Source of the DNA: Candidatus Nomurabacteria bacterium RIFCSPHIGHO2_02_FULL_38_15
GTDB taxonomy: Bacteria; Patescibacteriota; Minisyncoccia; Phycocordibacterales; UBA9973
Reading direction: 5' to 3'
Assembly: GCA_001785575.1 (NCBI GenBank)
Contig: MFUC01000006.1
Span: 1-35,163, forward strand
DNA: 35,163 nucleotides
Positions within the stretch are counted from its first letter, which is position 1, and each line of letters begins with the position of its first letter. Position numbers and translations under genes: made by a program. Positions 23,143 to 30,862 of the stretch are shown here, piece after piece. Under the pieces are notes generated by a model. It worked only from the letters and a program-made list of their open reading frames with translations, searched no databases and had not been told where the DNA came from.

Positions 23143-23214
23143 GGTCTAGTCGCCAAGTGGTAAGGCAAGAGTCTGCAAAACTCTTATACGGCGGTTCGAT
23201 TCCGCCCTAGACCT
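23143..23214 (+). tRNA. tRNA-Cys (GCA)
   Basis: 72 bases. Acceptor GGTCTAG/CTAGACC, anticodon stem AGAGT/ACTCT with loop CTGCAAA (anticodon GCA), T arm GGCGG-TTCGATT-CCGCC. Discriminator T, the identity base expected for tRNA-Cys. CCA not encoded; trailer CAA. Confidence 0.95.
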
Positions 23215-23264
23215 CAAAAATTTTATTGAAACGATGTTAATTTTATGATATATTTCAACAACAA

Positions 23265-23348
23265 GGGCCAGTGGCGAAATCGGTATACGCGCGACACTTA
23301 AAATGTCGTTCCATTATTGGGGTGCGGGTTCAAGTCCCGCCTGGCCCA
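23265..23348 (+). tRNA. tRNA-Leu (TAA)
   Basis: An 84-base class II tRNA. Acceptor GGGCCAG/CTGGCCC, anticodon stem CGACA/TGTCG with loop CTTAAAA (anticodon TAA), long variable arm, T arm GCGGG-TTCAAGT-CCCGC, discriminator A. CCA not encoded; trailer CAA. A TATGAT at 23244-23249 may be its -10. Confidence 0.95.
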
Positions 23349-23355
23349 CAAAAAC

Positions 23356-23384
23356 AAAAAACACCTTATGATAAAGTGTTTTTT
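23356..23384. terminator. Bidirectional terminator between tRNA-Leu and rbfA
   Basis: AAAAAACAC (23356-23364) pairs with GTGTTTTTT (23376-23384), with TTAT/ATAA pairing further inside across one C-A mismatch. It fits both the tRNA and the infB-rbfA transcripts. Confidence 0.75.
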
Positions 23385-23386
23385 GT

Positions 23387-23722
23387 TTACTTTTTTTCAT
23401 CAGCGCGTAATAAGTCATTAATATGTCTAAAGTTTTTCTCGCCATCATCAACCATTACATCAAGGTAGGGTATAGTATGAGTTTTAATGCGCGATTCGCA
23501 AAATTCACGAATACCAGTTAGGCTGCGTTTTAAAAATCCAAAGGCCGCATTTTCCTTGTCTTCAGGTATGCAGGTATAGTAAATCATTGCCCGGCGACCT
23601 TTTTCATCCAGCACTACACGAGTAATTGTAATAATAGACGTTGTGCCGCCTTCACGTGCCACATATAAACCCGCCGCTTCGCGAATGGCTTCCTCTATTC
23701 TGTTATGCTTGATATTGTTCAT
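23387..23722 (-). CDS. rbfA: Ribosome-binding factor A
   Basis: 111 residues with the KH-like RbfA fold: ITITRVVLDEKGRRAMIYYT, a helix with GFLKRSLTGIREFCESRI, then TIPYLDVMVDDGEKNFRHI. RbfA helps mature the 30S subunit, acting near the 5' end of 16S rRNA. Its start codon overlaps the infB stop by one base (TAATG), so the two are translationally coupled; infB-rbfA order is conserved in many bacteria. The C-terminus is short and charged, with no long tail. Confidence 0.9.
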   Translation of the reverse strand: MNNIKHNRIEEAIREAAGLYVAREGGTTSIITITRVVLDEKGRRAMIYYTCIPEDKENAAFGFLKRSLTGIREFCESRIKTHTIPYLDVMVDDGEKNFRHINDLLRADEKK

Positions 23723-25242
23723 TATTTTACAACTATTTTAAAAGCTTCTAAATAATCACCAGGGGCGATTTCGGTTTTTGATTCAACTGTCAGGCCACAT
23801 TCGTTGCCCTCGCCTAACTCTTTAATTTTAATTTTTTGACTTTGAATTTCAATAATTTTTCCAACACCAATTTCGTTCTCACGGCGCAATATCTTAACCA
23901 AACTACCTGAAATAATCACACCCTCATCAATGCGCCCACCAATAACTTGCTTGTCTTTGGTTTTACTAAAAAACTTCAAGACTTTTATTTTACCAATTGA
24001 TTCATGTACTTCTTGGCGGGGGCGTAGGGTTTCGATATATTCATCTAACCATTCGGTTAGTTTATAAATAATATTAAAAATTTCAACCCGCACACCCACC
24101 TGCACCTGCTCGTTAATGTCGCGAGCAATGTTACCAATTTTTACATTAAAACCAACAATAATAGCTTCTTTGTCGCCACTGGCTAATTTAATATCACCCT
24201 CGTTAATATCGCCCACACCAACTGAAATAATTTTATAGCTAATACATTCCTTTTTGATTTTACCAATTTCACGAACTATAGCCTCGGCAGTGCCAGCCAC
24301 ATCAGTTTTAATAATGATGGGTATAATTTTATCACCCTCGGGGCAAGTATTATTATCCAGTACACTTTTATTTTGCTCTTGATTATTTTCAACGCATAAA
24401 CCCTCGGCTTCTTTTTTAGTTTTTGTTGTTTGGAATAAGTCTCCAACATTTGGCACGTTGCTAAAGCCGGTCAAGGTTATGGGTTGCGATGGGCCGGCCA
24501 TGTCAATGCTTTTACCAAAGTAATTTTCAAGCATACGAGTCGTCGCAAAGCTTTGACCAGTGGCTATAAATTCACCCTTTTTAACTACGCCGTCTAAAAT
24601 TACCAATGTGGCTTTAGCACCGGTCTTGGCATCAATATGTGACTCTATCACAATGCCTGTGGCCAGATTTGTGTAATCACCCTTCAGTTCGGTAATATCA
24701 GCCACTAATAAAACAGTTTCTAGTAATTCATCAATGCCTGTGCCCTTCAGGCTGGAAATTGGTACAAAGGGCACGTCGCCACCCAGGCCTTCCAAGTATA
24801 CTTCGTGTTCAAGTAATTCGTATTTAACTTTTTCAACATTGGCGTTGGGCTTGTCTATTTTATTAATCGCCACTATGTAGGGCATATGGCTTTTTTTAAT
24901 CAGCTCAATAACTTCTTTGGTTTGGGCCTTGATACCATCCTCGGCCGAAATAACTAAAATCGCAATATCGGCCACGGTTGCACCCCGCGAACGCATACCG
25001 GTAAAAGCCTCGTGACCAGGAGTGTCCAAGAAAGTAATTTTGCGCATCTTGCCATCCTTGTCGGTATGCTCTACTTCATAGGCCGAAAGGTGTTGAGTAA
25101 TGCCACCAGCTTCGCGGTCAACGATATTGGTTTTGCGAATGTAATCAAGTAAAGTTGATTTGCCATGATCAACGTGACCCATAACTACAACAATGGGGGG
25201 GCGTTCGCGCAAATCGGTGCCGGCAGTTTTTTTAGCGTTCAT
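23722..25242 (-). CDS. infB: Translation initiation factor IF-2, short form
   Basis: 506 residues. G1 is GHVDHGKS (22-29); EAGGITQHLSAYEV is the switch region, DTPGHE is G3, NKID is G4. After the GTPase come domain II, a short insertion (EGLCVENNQEQNKSVLDN), domain III and the C-terminal fMet-tRNA-binding barrel (GGRIDEGVIISGSLVKI, then GEGNECGLTVES). Only about 16 residues precede the G domain, against several hundred in E. coli. The usual N-terminal IF2_N domains are therefore lacking, as in other reduced lineages. It overlaps the upstream DUF4446-like gene by 11 bases and rbfA by one base. Confidence 0.95.
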   Translation of the reverse strand: MNAKKTAGTDLRERPPIVVVMGHVDHGKSTLLDYIRKTNIVDREAGGITQHLSAYEVEHTDKDGKMRKITFLDTPGHEAFTGMRSRGATVADIAILVISAEDGIKAQTKEVIELIKKSHMPYIVAINKIDKPNANVEKVKYELLEHEVYLEGLGGDVPFVPISSLKGTGIDELLETVLLVADITELKGDYTNLATGIVIESHIDAKTGAKATLVILDGVVKKGEFIATGQSFATTRMLENYFGKSIDMAGPSQPITLTGFSNVPNVGDLFQTTKTKKEAEGLCVENNQEQNKSVLDNNTCPEGDKIIPIIIKTDVAGTAEAIVREIGKIKKECISYKIISVGVGDINEGDIKLASGDKEAIIVGFNVKIGNIARDINEQVQVGVRVEIFNIIYKLTEWLDEYIETLRPRQEVHESIGKIKVLKFFSKTKDKQVIGGRIDEGVIISGSLVKILRRENEIGVGKIIEIQSQKIKIKELGEGNECGLTVESKTEIAPGDYLEAFKIVVK

Positions 25243-25678
25243 TAAGTAATTCTTTTTCTTCGTCTGATAATTCTTGCTCGGTCGACCAATTGTTTACAGG
25301 TTTGGCAAAAACTGAAGTTTTTTCGCGTGCGTAAAGTGTAGAAACAATTACGCCATTGCCATTTTCGTCAAGCAATCGGGTTGTAAAGCTTTGGTTACCC
25401 GATACATCACCCCAAGCATTAAACCTGATGGTTTTGGGTGTGGTTATACTTTTTTTAATTCTGTTTTCGTGGTCGCTTAAAACTTTTTTATTTTGATCAA
25501 AATTTTCGTATAAATCCTCAATGGCTACACGATAGGCAGTTAATATTTCGTCAATACTTTTAGGTTGACCACCCTTGAAAAGCTTTTTTAAACGCACATA
25601 TAAAATTAAGTGCAGTATTAATGTTAGAACTGCTACTGTGCCAATAGCTATAATTATAATAAGTTCTGTCCCCAACAT
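25232..25678 (-). CDS. DUF4446-like membrane-anchored protein
   Basis: 148 residues from MLGTELIIII. One N-terminal membrane helix (about 5-28), a helical coiled-coil-like part (AYRVAIEDLYENFDQNKKVL) and a beta domain with RFNAWGDVSGNQSFTTRLLD and GVIVSTLYAREKTSVFAKPV, which matches my memory of the DUF4446 family. Function unknown. A promoter with its -10 7 bases before 25678 fixes the start; the longer frame from 25714 would run through that promoter. First gene of the operon with infB and rbfA. Confidence 0.78.
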   Translation of the reverse strand: MLGTELIIIIAIGTVAVLTLILHLILYVRLKKLFKGGQPKSIDEILTAYRVAIEDLYENFDQNKKVLSDHENRIKKSITTPKTIRFNAWGDVSGNQSFTTRLLDENGNGVIVSTLYAREKTSVFAKPVNNWSTEQELSDEEKELLNER

Positions 25679-25685
25679 AATTGTT

Positions 25686-25714
25686 AGTCTACCACATTTT
25701 TGTTGTCTTTTCAA
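25686..25714 (-). promoter_or_regulatory. Promoter of the DUF4446-infB-rbfA operon, leaderless
   Basis: On the minus strand TTGAAA (25709-25714), a 17-base spacer, TAGACT (25686-25691), then 7 bases to the ATG at 25678. Confidence 0.65.
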
Positions 25715-25737
25715 TGTTTTTTTGCTTAAATCAAGCT

Positions 25738-26931
25738 ATGGGATTTATAAACAAGTTTAAGGCTAAATTCAAGCGCCAAGTCTATGCTGATAATGCTTCG
25801 TGCACCAAGCCTGATAAGTCAGTTTTAAAGGTGATACGCGAGGCTGAAAATTTATTTGCCAACCCAGGTAGTTTGCATCGCCCGGGCGTTTTAGCGCGTC
25901 AAAAAATAGAATATTCACGGTCAATTGTGGCGGGCTTTATTGGGGCGCACAGCGATGAAGTAATTTTTACCACTAGTGGTACCGAGAGCGATAGCTTGGC
26001 TATTTTAGGCGTGATTGAAGAGGCTACAATTTTTGGTATAGAAATTCCACATATTATTATTTGCGAAATAGAGCATTCGGCCATTTTGGATTTGGTTAAA
26101 AAGTTGGAGCAAAAAAATAAAATAAAAGTTAGTTATTTAAAAGTAGATGAAAATGGCTTGATAAATCCAAAAGAACTTTTTGGGCTTATCAATACCGAGA
26201 CAGTCTTAATTTCAGTACATTTAGTTAATAACGAAATTGGTACATTAGAGCCAGTTAAAGAAATTGCCAAAATTGTCAGGCAATATAAAAAATTAAAAAA
26301 CCAAACAACTTATCCATTGGTGCACACTGATGCTGCCCAAGCTACTGCCTACATATCAATCAATATTAACCAACTAGGTGTTGACTTATTATCGTTTAAC
26401 GGCCAAAAAATGTATGGGCCCAAGGGTGTTGGTGTATTATTTGTTAAACGCAACACACCAATTAAAATAGCTTTTAGGGGGACTGAGGCTTTACCGCAAA
26501 TTGCGGGATTGGCCCAAGCTTGCAAAATTACAAAATTACATCAACAAAAAGATTTTGATAATTTAACTAATTTGCGCGAATATTTTATCGAAAAATTAGA
26601 AACAGAGTTTAAAAATATTTGCAGTGTGCATTTGTATGCTAAAAATGTTTTAGTCAGTCCACATATTCTAAATGTAACTTTTAAAAATATTGCCAGTGAA
26701 ACTTTAATTTTATATTTAGATGCACGGGGCATTTACGTAACTGGCAAAAGTGCTTGCAAGTCGGGTGAGCCAGGCGAATCACACGTGCTTGAGGCCTTAA
26801 AACGTGCTAAAATGAATGAATACAAGGAGGGCAGTGTTAGATTTTCATTCGGTCGAGAAACTAAAAAATCTGATGTTGACTATATAATTAAAAGTCTAAA
26901 AGAAATTTTTAAAATCTTAAATATTAATTAA
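25738..26931 (+). CDS. Cysteine desulfurase (NifS/IscS family)
   Basis: A PLP enzyme that takes sulfur from cysteine for Fe-S clusters or tRNA thiolation, 397 residues from MGFINKFKAKF. Typical parts are YADNASCTKPDKSV, FTTSGTESDSLAI, the EHSAIL histidine, VNNEIGTLEPVKEI, HTDAAQA, the PLP lysine in FNGQKMYGPKGVG (Lys224) and the sulfur-carrying cysteine in TGKSACKSGEPGESHVL (Cys340). The residue before the PLP lysine is Gln, not the His of E. coli IscS. The 19 codons before 25738 encode a hydrophobic leader that overlaps the divergent promoter, so I prefer the shorter start. A weak TGC-TTAAAT lies 6 bases before it. No scaffold gene is adjacent; clpB follows after 3 bases. Confidence 0.9.
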   Translation: MGFINKFKAKFKRQVYADNASCTKPDKSVLKVIREAENLFANPGSLHRPGVLARQKIEYSRSIVAGFIGAHSDEVIFTTSGTESDSLAILGVIEEATIFGIEIPHIIICEIEHSAILDLVKKLEQKNKIKVSYLKVDENGLINPKELFGLINTETVLISVHLVNNEIGTLEPVKEIAKIVRQYKKLKNQTTYPLVHTDAAQATAYISININQLGVDLLSFNGQKMYGPKGVGVLFVKRNTPIKIAFRGTEALPQIAGLAQACKITKLHQQKDFDNLTNLREYFIEKLETEFKNICSVHLYAKNVLVSPHILNVTFKNIASETLILYLDARGIYVTGKSACKSGEPGESHVLEALKRAKMNEYKEGSVRFSFGRETKKSDVDYIIKSLKEIFKILNIN

Positions 26932-26934
26932 ATT

Positions 26935-29649
26935 ATGATTCCATCATTTAACCAATTTACAACCAAAGCCAAAGAGACAATCAAAAGGGCTCATGAATTT
27001 GCGATTGAGCGCGGGCAAAATCATGTTAATTCAATGCATCTTTTAGCGGCCATCATGTTTCAGGAAGAAGGCATTGTTTTTTCAATGCTGGAGTCAATCA
27101 ATGTTGACGTTATGTTACTGTCTGATAATGTGGTTGATACTCTTGAGGAACCGACCAGTCAAAGTGTTTTGTCGCAATCGTATCAAATGTATTTGGCCCA
27201 AGACTTGGCCACAATATTGGAAACTTCGCCCGAGGTGGCCAAGTCAATCGGTGAGGAATTTGTTTCAACTGAACATTTATTTTTGACTATACTTGAGGTT
27301 GATTCGCCAGCTTTGGAATTATTAAAAAAGTTTTCAATAGACGCAAAACAAATTAGAAATTTTTTAGCTGAAAATAAAGACAATAAAGATTTAAATAAGA
27401 ATGTAGATAAAAAAAATCGCAACTTAAATAAATTTACGCGTAATTTAACTAATTTGGCGCGGGCCGACAAACTTGACCCAGTCATTGGTCGTGATAATGA
27501 AATTATGCGTGTAATGCAAATATTGTCACGGCGCACCAAAAATAATCCAATTTTAATTGGCGAGCCAGGTACTGGTAAAACCGCCATTGTTGAGGGCTTG
27601 GCTGTGAGGATTGCTAAAAATGACGTGCCTGAATCGCTAAAGGACAAAGAGGTTGTATCATTAGACATTGGCTTGTTACTAGCTGGTACAAAATACAGGG
27701 GTGAATTTGAGGATAGGTTACGTGGGATTATTAAAGAGGTTGAAAAATCTGAAGGCAAGATTATTTTATTCATTGATGAAATCCATACAATTGTTGGTGC
27801 AGGCGCCGCCGAGGGTAGTGTTGATATGGCCAATATGTTAAAACCGGCCCTGGCCCGGGGTGAATTAAAGGCCGTGGGTGCTACAACTTTAAAAGAGTAT
27901 CAAAAATATATTGAGCGTGACCCGGCCCTTGCACGACGTTTTCAGCCTGTGTATATTGATGAACCAAACATTGAAGATGCTGTGGCGATTTTGCGAGGCT
28001 TGAAGGACAAGTATGAATTATTCCATGGTGTGCGTATTACCGACGACGCAATTGTTTCAGCGGTTGAATTGTCGTCGCGCTATATCACTAGTAGATATTT
28101 GCCCGACAAGGCCGTGGATTTGATTGATGAGGCCTCATCAACTTTAAAAATGTCACTTGAAAATAAGCCGGCCGTTTTGGAGGAAGCCGAGCGCAAAATT
28201 ATGCGCTTAGAAATTGAGCGCCAAGCATTGAACAGTGATTTGAGTAAAGATATTGGTATTAGTAATTTGGATGCCAAGCAAACTAAAGACATAAAAGCCC
28301 GAATAAAAGAAATTGAAATAAGTATGGCCGATATTGGCGAAAAGACCAATGAAATTGGTATTCGTTGGAAGAACGAAAAAAGTATTCTTGTTGATATGCG
28401 CGCCATGAAAAAGGAATTAGAGCAATTAAAAATTGAGGCCGAGAACGCTGAAATGCAAAGCGACTTGAGCCTCGCCGCTGAAATTCGCTATGGCAAGATT
28501 CCAAATTTACAAAAAGAGATTGATCAAAAAATTGACAAATTGCGCAAACTGCAAAAAAGTCGCCGAATTTTAAAAGAGGAAATTAATGCCGAGGACATTG
28601 CCAATGTTGTGTCACGCTGGACTGGTATACCACTATCACGCATGCTTGAGGAAGAGCGCGCTAAATTGATGCGCATGGAGGCGGAGCTTGCTACACGAGT
28701 CAAAGGCCAAACTGAAGCGATTGAAAAAATCACCAGTGTTATTCGTCGTAACCGAGCCGGTATTTCAGACCCAAACAAACCAATTGGTTCATTTATATTC
28801 CTAGGCCCAACGGGTGTGGGTAAAACTGAATTAACCAAAACTTTAGCTGAGTTTTTATTTGATGACGAGAAGGCCTTAATACGAGTTGACATGAGCGAAT
28901 ACATGGATAGGCACAGCACTTCAAAACTAGTTGGTTCACCGCCTGGCTATGTTGGTTATGACGAAGCCGGCCAATTGACCGAAGCCGTACGTCACAGACC
29001 CTATTCAGTGGTTTTGTTTGACGAAATTGAAAAGGCTCATCCTGAAGTTTTCAACGTGCTTTTGCAAGTTTTAGATGAAGGTGTACTAACCGATTCAAAG
29101 GGGCGTAAAGTTAACTTTAAAAATACGGTCATTGTTTTGACTTCTAATATTGGTAGCGAGCATATTCAAAAAATGGAAAGCCTGGGCTTTTCAAACGGTG
29201 ATCAAGTTGGTGAGTATAATTTAACTAAAGAAAAAGTCATGGATTCGTTAAAAAATCACTTCAGGCCTGAGTTTTTAAATCGTTTGGACGAAGTTGTAGT
29301 TTTTGATGTTCTTTCACCTGGGGTTGTGCGCGAAATTGTTGACGTGCGTATTGCCGAGATCAGTGAAAGGCTTAAACAAAAAGGCATTAATTTAATTATC
29401 AGTGGCAACGCGGTTGATTTTATGGCACGTGCTGGTTACGACCCGGCCTATGGTGCACGACCATTAAACCGCCTAATTCAAACTAAAATTTTAAATCCAG
29501 TAGCCAACCACATAATTCGTGATGGCGTAAAGCCCGGCGAAAGTGTACTGGTAGATGTTGTGGACGGCCAGCTAGTTGTTGAAACTAAAAAGAAAAACAA
29601 AAAAACTATTTCAAATATTGCAACTAAAAGCCTAAAAGCTAGAAAGTAA
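26935..29649 (+). CDS. clpB: ClpB-type AAA+ disaggregase
   Basis: 904 residues. Clp N-terminal repeat domain (about 1-150), first AAA+ module with Walker A GEPGTGKT (from about residue 209) and Walker [10 protein letters not shown], a long coiled-coil middle domain (about 400-530; [19 protein letters not shown], then [17 protein letters not shown]), second AAA+ module with GPTGVGKTE (from about 624) and [12 protein letters not shown], and a C-terminal small domain. The full-length middle domain marks ClpB and not ClpA or ClpC, and no ClpP-binding loop is seen. It rescues aggregated proteins together with DnaK. Its Lys-rich tail is unusual. Translated right after the cysteine desulfurase, with a 3-base gap and no Shine-Dalgarno. 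Confidence 0.94.
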   Translation: MIPSFNQFTTKAKETIKRAHEFAIERGQNHVNSMHLLAAIMFQEEGIVFSMLESINVDVMLLSDNVVDTLEEPTSQSVLSQSYQMYLAQDLATILETSPEVAKSIGEEFVSTEHLFLTILEVDSPALELLKKFSIDAKQIRNFLAENKDNKDLNKNVDKKNRNLNKFTRNLTNLARADKLDPVIGRDNEIMRVMQILSRRTKNNPILIGEPGTGKTAIVEGLAVRIAKNDVPESLKDKEVVSLDIGLLLAGTKYRGEFEDRLRGIIKEVEKSEGKIILFIDEIHTIVGAGAAEGSVDMANMLKPALARGELKAVGATTLKEYQKYIERDPALARRFQPVYIDEPNIEDAVAILRGLKDKYELFHGVRITDDAIVSAVELSSRYITSRYLPDKAVDLIDEASSTLKMSLENKPAVLEEAERKIMRLEIERQALNSDLSKDIGISNLDAKQTKDIKARIKEIEISMADIGEKTNEIGIRWKNEKSILVDMRAMKKELEQLKIEAENAEMQSDLSLAAEIRYGKIPNLQKEIDQKIDKLRKLQKSRRILKEEINAEDIANVVSRWTGIPLSRMLEEERAKLMRMEAELATRVKGQTEAIEKITSVIRRNRAGISDPNKPIGSFIFLGPTGVGKTELTKTLAEFLFDDEKALIRVDMSEYMDRHSTSKLVGSPPGYVGYDEAGQLTEAVRHRPYSVVLFDEIEKAHPEVFNVLLQVLDEGVLTDSKGRKVNFKNTVIVLTSNIGSEHIQKMESLGFSNGDQVGEYNLTKEKVMDSLKNHFRPEFLNRLDEVVVFDVLSPGVVREIVDVRIAEISERLKQKGINLIISGNAVDFMARAGYDPAYGARPLNRLIQTKILNPVANHIIRDGVKPGESVLVDVVDGQLVVETKKKNKKTISNIATKSLKARK

Positions 29650-29664
29650 AATATAAATAAACTC

Positions 29665-29693
29665 TTGAAAAGCACCACAAAACCTGCTATGAT
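29665..29693 (+). promoter_or_regulatory. Promoter of tRNA-Tyr
   Basis: TTGAAA (29665-29670), a 17-base spacer and extended -10 TGC-TATGAT (29688-29693). It starts 16 bases after the clpB stop. Confidence 0.72.
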
Positions 29694-29731
29694 GCTTTTT
29701 GTACATGTGATTTAAGTATGGAATTTAATAA

Positions 29732-29814
29732 GCGTCGGTGGTGGAGTGGTCTATCACAACAGACTGTAAATCTGTCGCCTTCGGGCTTCGTTGGTTCGAA
29801 TCCAACCCGGCGCA
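29732..29814 (+). tRNA. tRNA-Tyr (GTA)
   Basis: An 83-base class II tRNA. Acceptor GCGTCGG/CCGGCGC with one G-U pair, anticodon stem ACAGA/TCTGT with loop CTGTAAA (anticodon GTA), long variable arm, T arm GTTGG-TTCGAAT-CCAAC, discriminator A. CCA not encoded; trailer CAA. Confidence 0.95.
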
Positions 29815-29837
29815 CAAAATAAAAAACAAATAAAAAA

Positions 29838-29872
29838 CCTGCTTGAAAATTTTTCAAAAATTTTCAAGCAGG
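29838..29872 (-). terminator. Long perfect hairpin, terminator of the 29864-30310 gene
   Basis: A 17-bp stem (CCTGCTTGAAAATTTTT and its complement) around a single base. On the minus strand it is followed by TTTTTTATTTG. The TGA stop of the minus-strand gene lies inside the stem. It may also end the tRNA-Tyr transcript. Confidence 0.8.
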
Positions 29873-30310
29873 TAGGATTATTTCTATCTTTTTCCAAACA
29901 ACCTCGTCATCGTCACTGGCGTCTTCGTCTGGGTCTATAGGGATTTCTATTATCGAACCTTCTGTAGCAAGAATGACGGTGTAGGCGATATTTTTAGGAT
30001 GATAAATTGTTTTGACCCAGCCGTTCATGCGTTTGTAGGCTCTTCTTTTTAAAAGTATTAGCAACAAGTCCCGTTCTCCACTTTGTTGTGCAGTGAAAAA
30101 CAATGACCCGCCTACATCAATACAATTAGCGTCATAAATAAAATCTTTAATTACTTCAGGCTGGTCTTTTTTATACGTATAACCTCTGGCAAGTTGCAAG
30201 GGTCTAGTTTGAGTGTGGAGCTGAACAAATTGGTCACCCCCCGGTTCAGTCGCAATGCACTTAATCCCTCGGGTTATGGCACCCTTTTTATCAATTGTTA
30301 ATGTTTTCAT
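29864..30310 (-). CDS. Hypothetical protein, 148 aa
   Basis: Family not recognised. From MKTLTIDKKG it is a soluble, mixed alpha/beta protein without signal peptide. Segments include KCIATEPGGDQFVQLHTQTR, VGGSLFFTAQQSGERDLLLIL and an acidic stretch near the end (PIDPDEDASDDDEVVW). ATG at 30310 is preferred; the 13 upstream codons are basic and unremarkable. The gene is probably transcribed alone and ends in a strong terminator hairpin. Confidence 0.55.
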   Translation of the reverse strand: MKTLTIDKKGAITRGIKCIATEPGGDQFVQLHTQTRPLQLARGYTYKKDQPEVIKDFIYDANCIDVGGSLFFTAQQSGERDLLLILLKRRAYKRMNGWVKTIYHPKNIAYTVILATEGSIIEIPIDPDEDASDDDEVVWKKIEIILPA

Positions 30311-30398
30311 AGTTAAAGCACGTTTATTTCTAAGCTGACTGTACAGCATTTATAAAATTTTGCAAGAGTTTAAAAGGGTTTGTTTATTTTGGGGTTTA

Positions 30399-30407
30399 TG
30401 CTATATT
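30399..30407 (+). promoter_or_regulatory. Extended -10 of rpmG
   Basis: TGC-TATATT, 9 bases before the ATG at 30417, so at most a few untranslated bases. Confidence 0.5.
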
Positions 30408-30416
30408 AGACAGACT

Positions 30417-30578
30417 ATGGCATGGTATAAAGACAAATTGGTAAAACTAATGAATAAAGACACCAATGAGGTGCGTTTTGTTCGTAAAAATAAAAAACAA
30501 GTTCAACGCAAGCTGGAATTGAAAAAGTTCTCAAAAAAGCTTAAAAAACGTATTGTATTTAAAGAGGCTAAAAAATAA
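30417..30578 (+). CDS. rpmG: 50S ribosomal protein L33, cysteine-free
   Basis: 53 residues. The C-terminal half, RKLELKKFSKKLKKRIVFKEAKK, matches the L33 pattern (E. coli [22 protein letters not shown]), and VRKNKKQVQ sits where TTKNKRTKP is found. It has no cysteines, so it is the zinc-free type of L33. The start at 30417 (MAWYKDKLVKL) gives normal family length. An in-frame extension to 30360 would pass through the promoter. A terminator follows directly. Confidence 0.85.
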   Translation: MAWYKDKLVKLMNKDTNEVRFVRKNKKQVQRKLELKKFSKKLKKRIVFKEAKK

Positions 30579-30619
30579 CCCCACCCCCTGGCCCCCTCCC
30601 CATTAAAATGGAGAGGGGG
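30579..30619 (-). repeat. G-quadruplex-capable element with adjoining inverted repeat (copy 2)
   Basis: The minus strand reads G4-A-G5-CCA-G5-T-G4 (30579-30601), a G-quadruplex motif with loops 1, 3 and 1 as in copy 1 at 8857-8896. The last C-rich arm forms the left half of the rpmG terminator hairpin. Confidence 0.65.
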
Positions 30620-30630
30620 TTTGGTTTTTT
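30592..30630 (+). terminator. Terminator of rpmG
   Basis: CCCCCTCCCCAT (30592-30603) pairs with ATGGAGAGGGGG (30608-30619) with one mismatch, followed by TTTGGTTTTTT. Confidence 0.82.
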
Positions 30631-30652
30631 ATTTCACTTTCGCCAATAAATT

Positions 30653-30661
30653 TGCTAGAAT
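30653..30661 (+). promoter_or_regulatory. Extended -10 of tRNA-Trp
   Basis: TGC-TAGAAT, 10 bases before the tRNA 5' end. Confidence 0.5.
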
Positions 30662-30671
30662 GATGGGTAAT

Positions 30672-30742
30672 GGGTCTATAGTTCAGTGGTAGAATTCTCG
30701 TCTCCAAAACGAGCGACCGAGGTTCAAATCCTCGTGGGCCCG
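30672..30742 (+). tRNA. tRNA-Trp (CCA)
   Basis: 71 bases. Acceptor GGGTCTA/TGGGCCC with two G-U pairs, anticodon stem CTCGT/ACGAG with loop CTCCAAA (anticodon CCA), discriminator G as expected for tRNA-Trp. CCA end not encoded; trailer CAA. Confidence 0.95.
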
Positions 30743-30862
30743 CAAAAATAAGGAGTGAAAAGACTTTTTATTTTTTGCTTGCCCTTTACAGGATCTTCGA
30801 GGTGACGTACTGCAAAGTACGGCCGAGCAAAATAGAGTCAGAAATAACACAAGAATAATAAT

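Noticed and set aside
23271..23468. Plus-strand open frame over tRNA-Leu (TAA) into rbfA
   Set aside because: It starts inside the tRNA and runs antisense through the end of rbfA; not a gene.
29668..29699. AAAAGCA/TGCTTTT hairpin after clpB as its terminator
   Set aside because: The loop is about 18 bases long and the sequence overlaps the tRNA-Tyr promoter; pairing is probably incidental.
30339..30346. CTGTACAG palindrome upstream of the 29864-30310 gene as a LexA-type box
   Set aside because: Only 8 bases match, there is no longer operator spacing, and no SOS gene is nearby; chance is sufficient.
30788..30835. Small palindrome CGTACT-GCAA-AGTACG between tRNA-Trp and the BRO gene
   Set aside because: A 6-bp stem only, no shared core with the other palindromes and no U-tract; I could not support a function.
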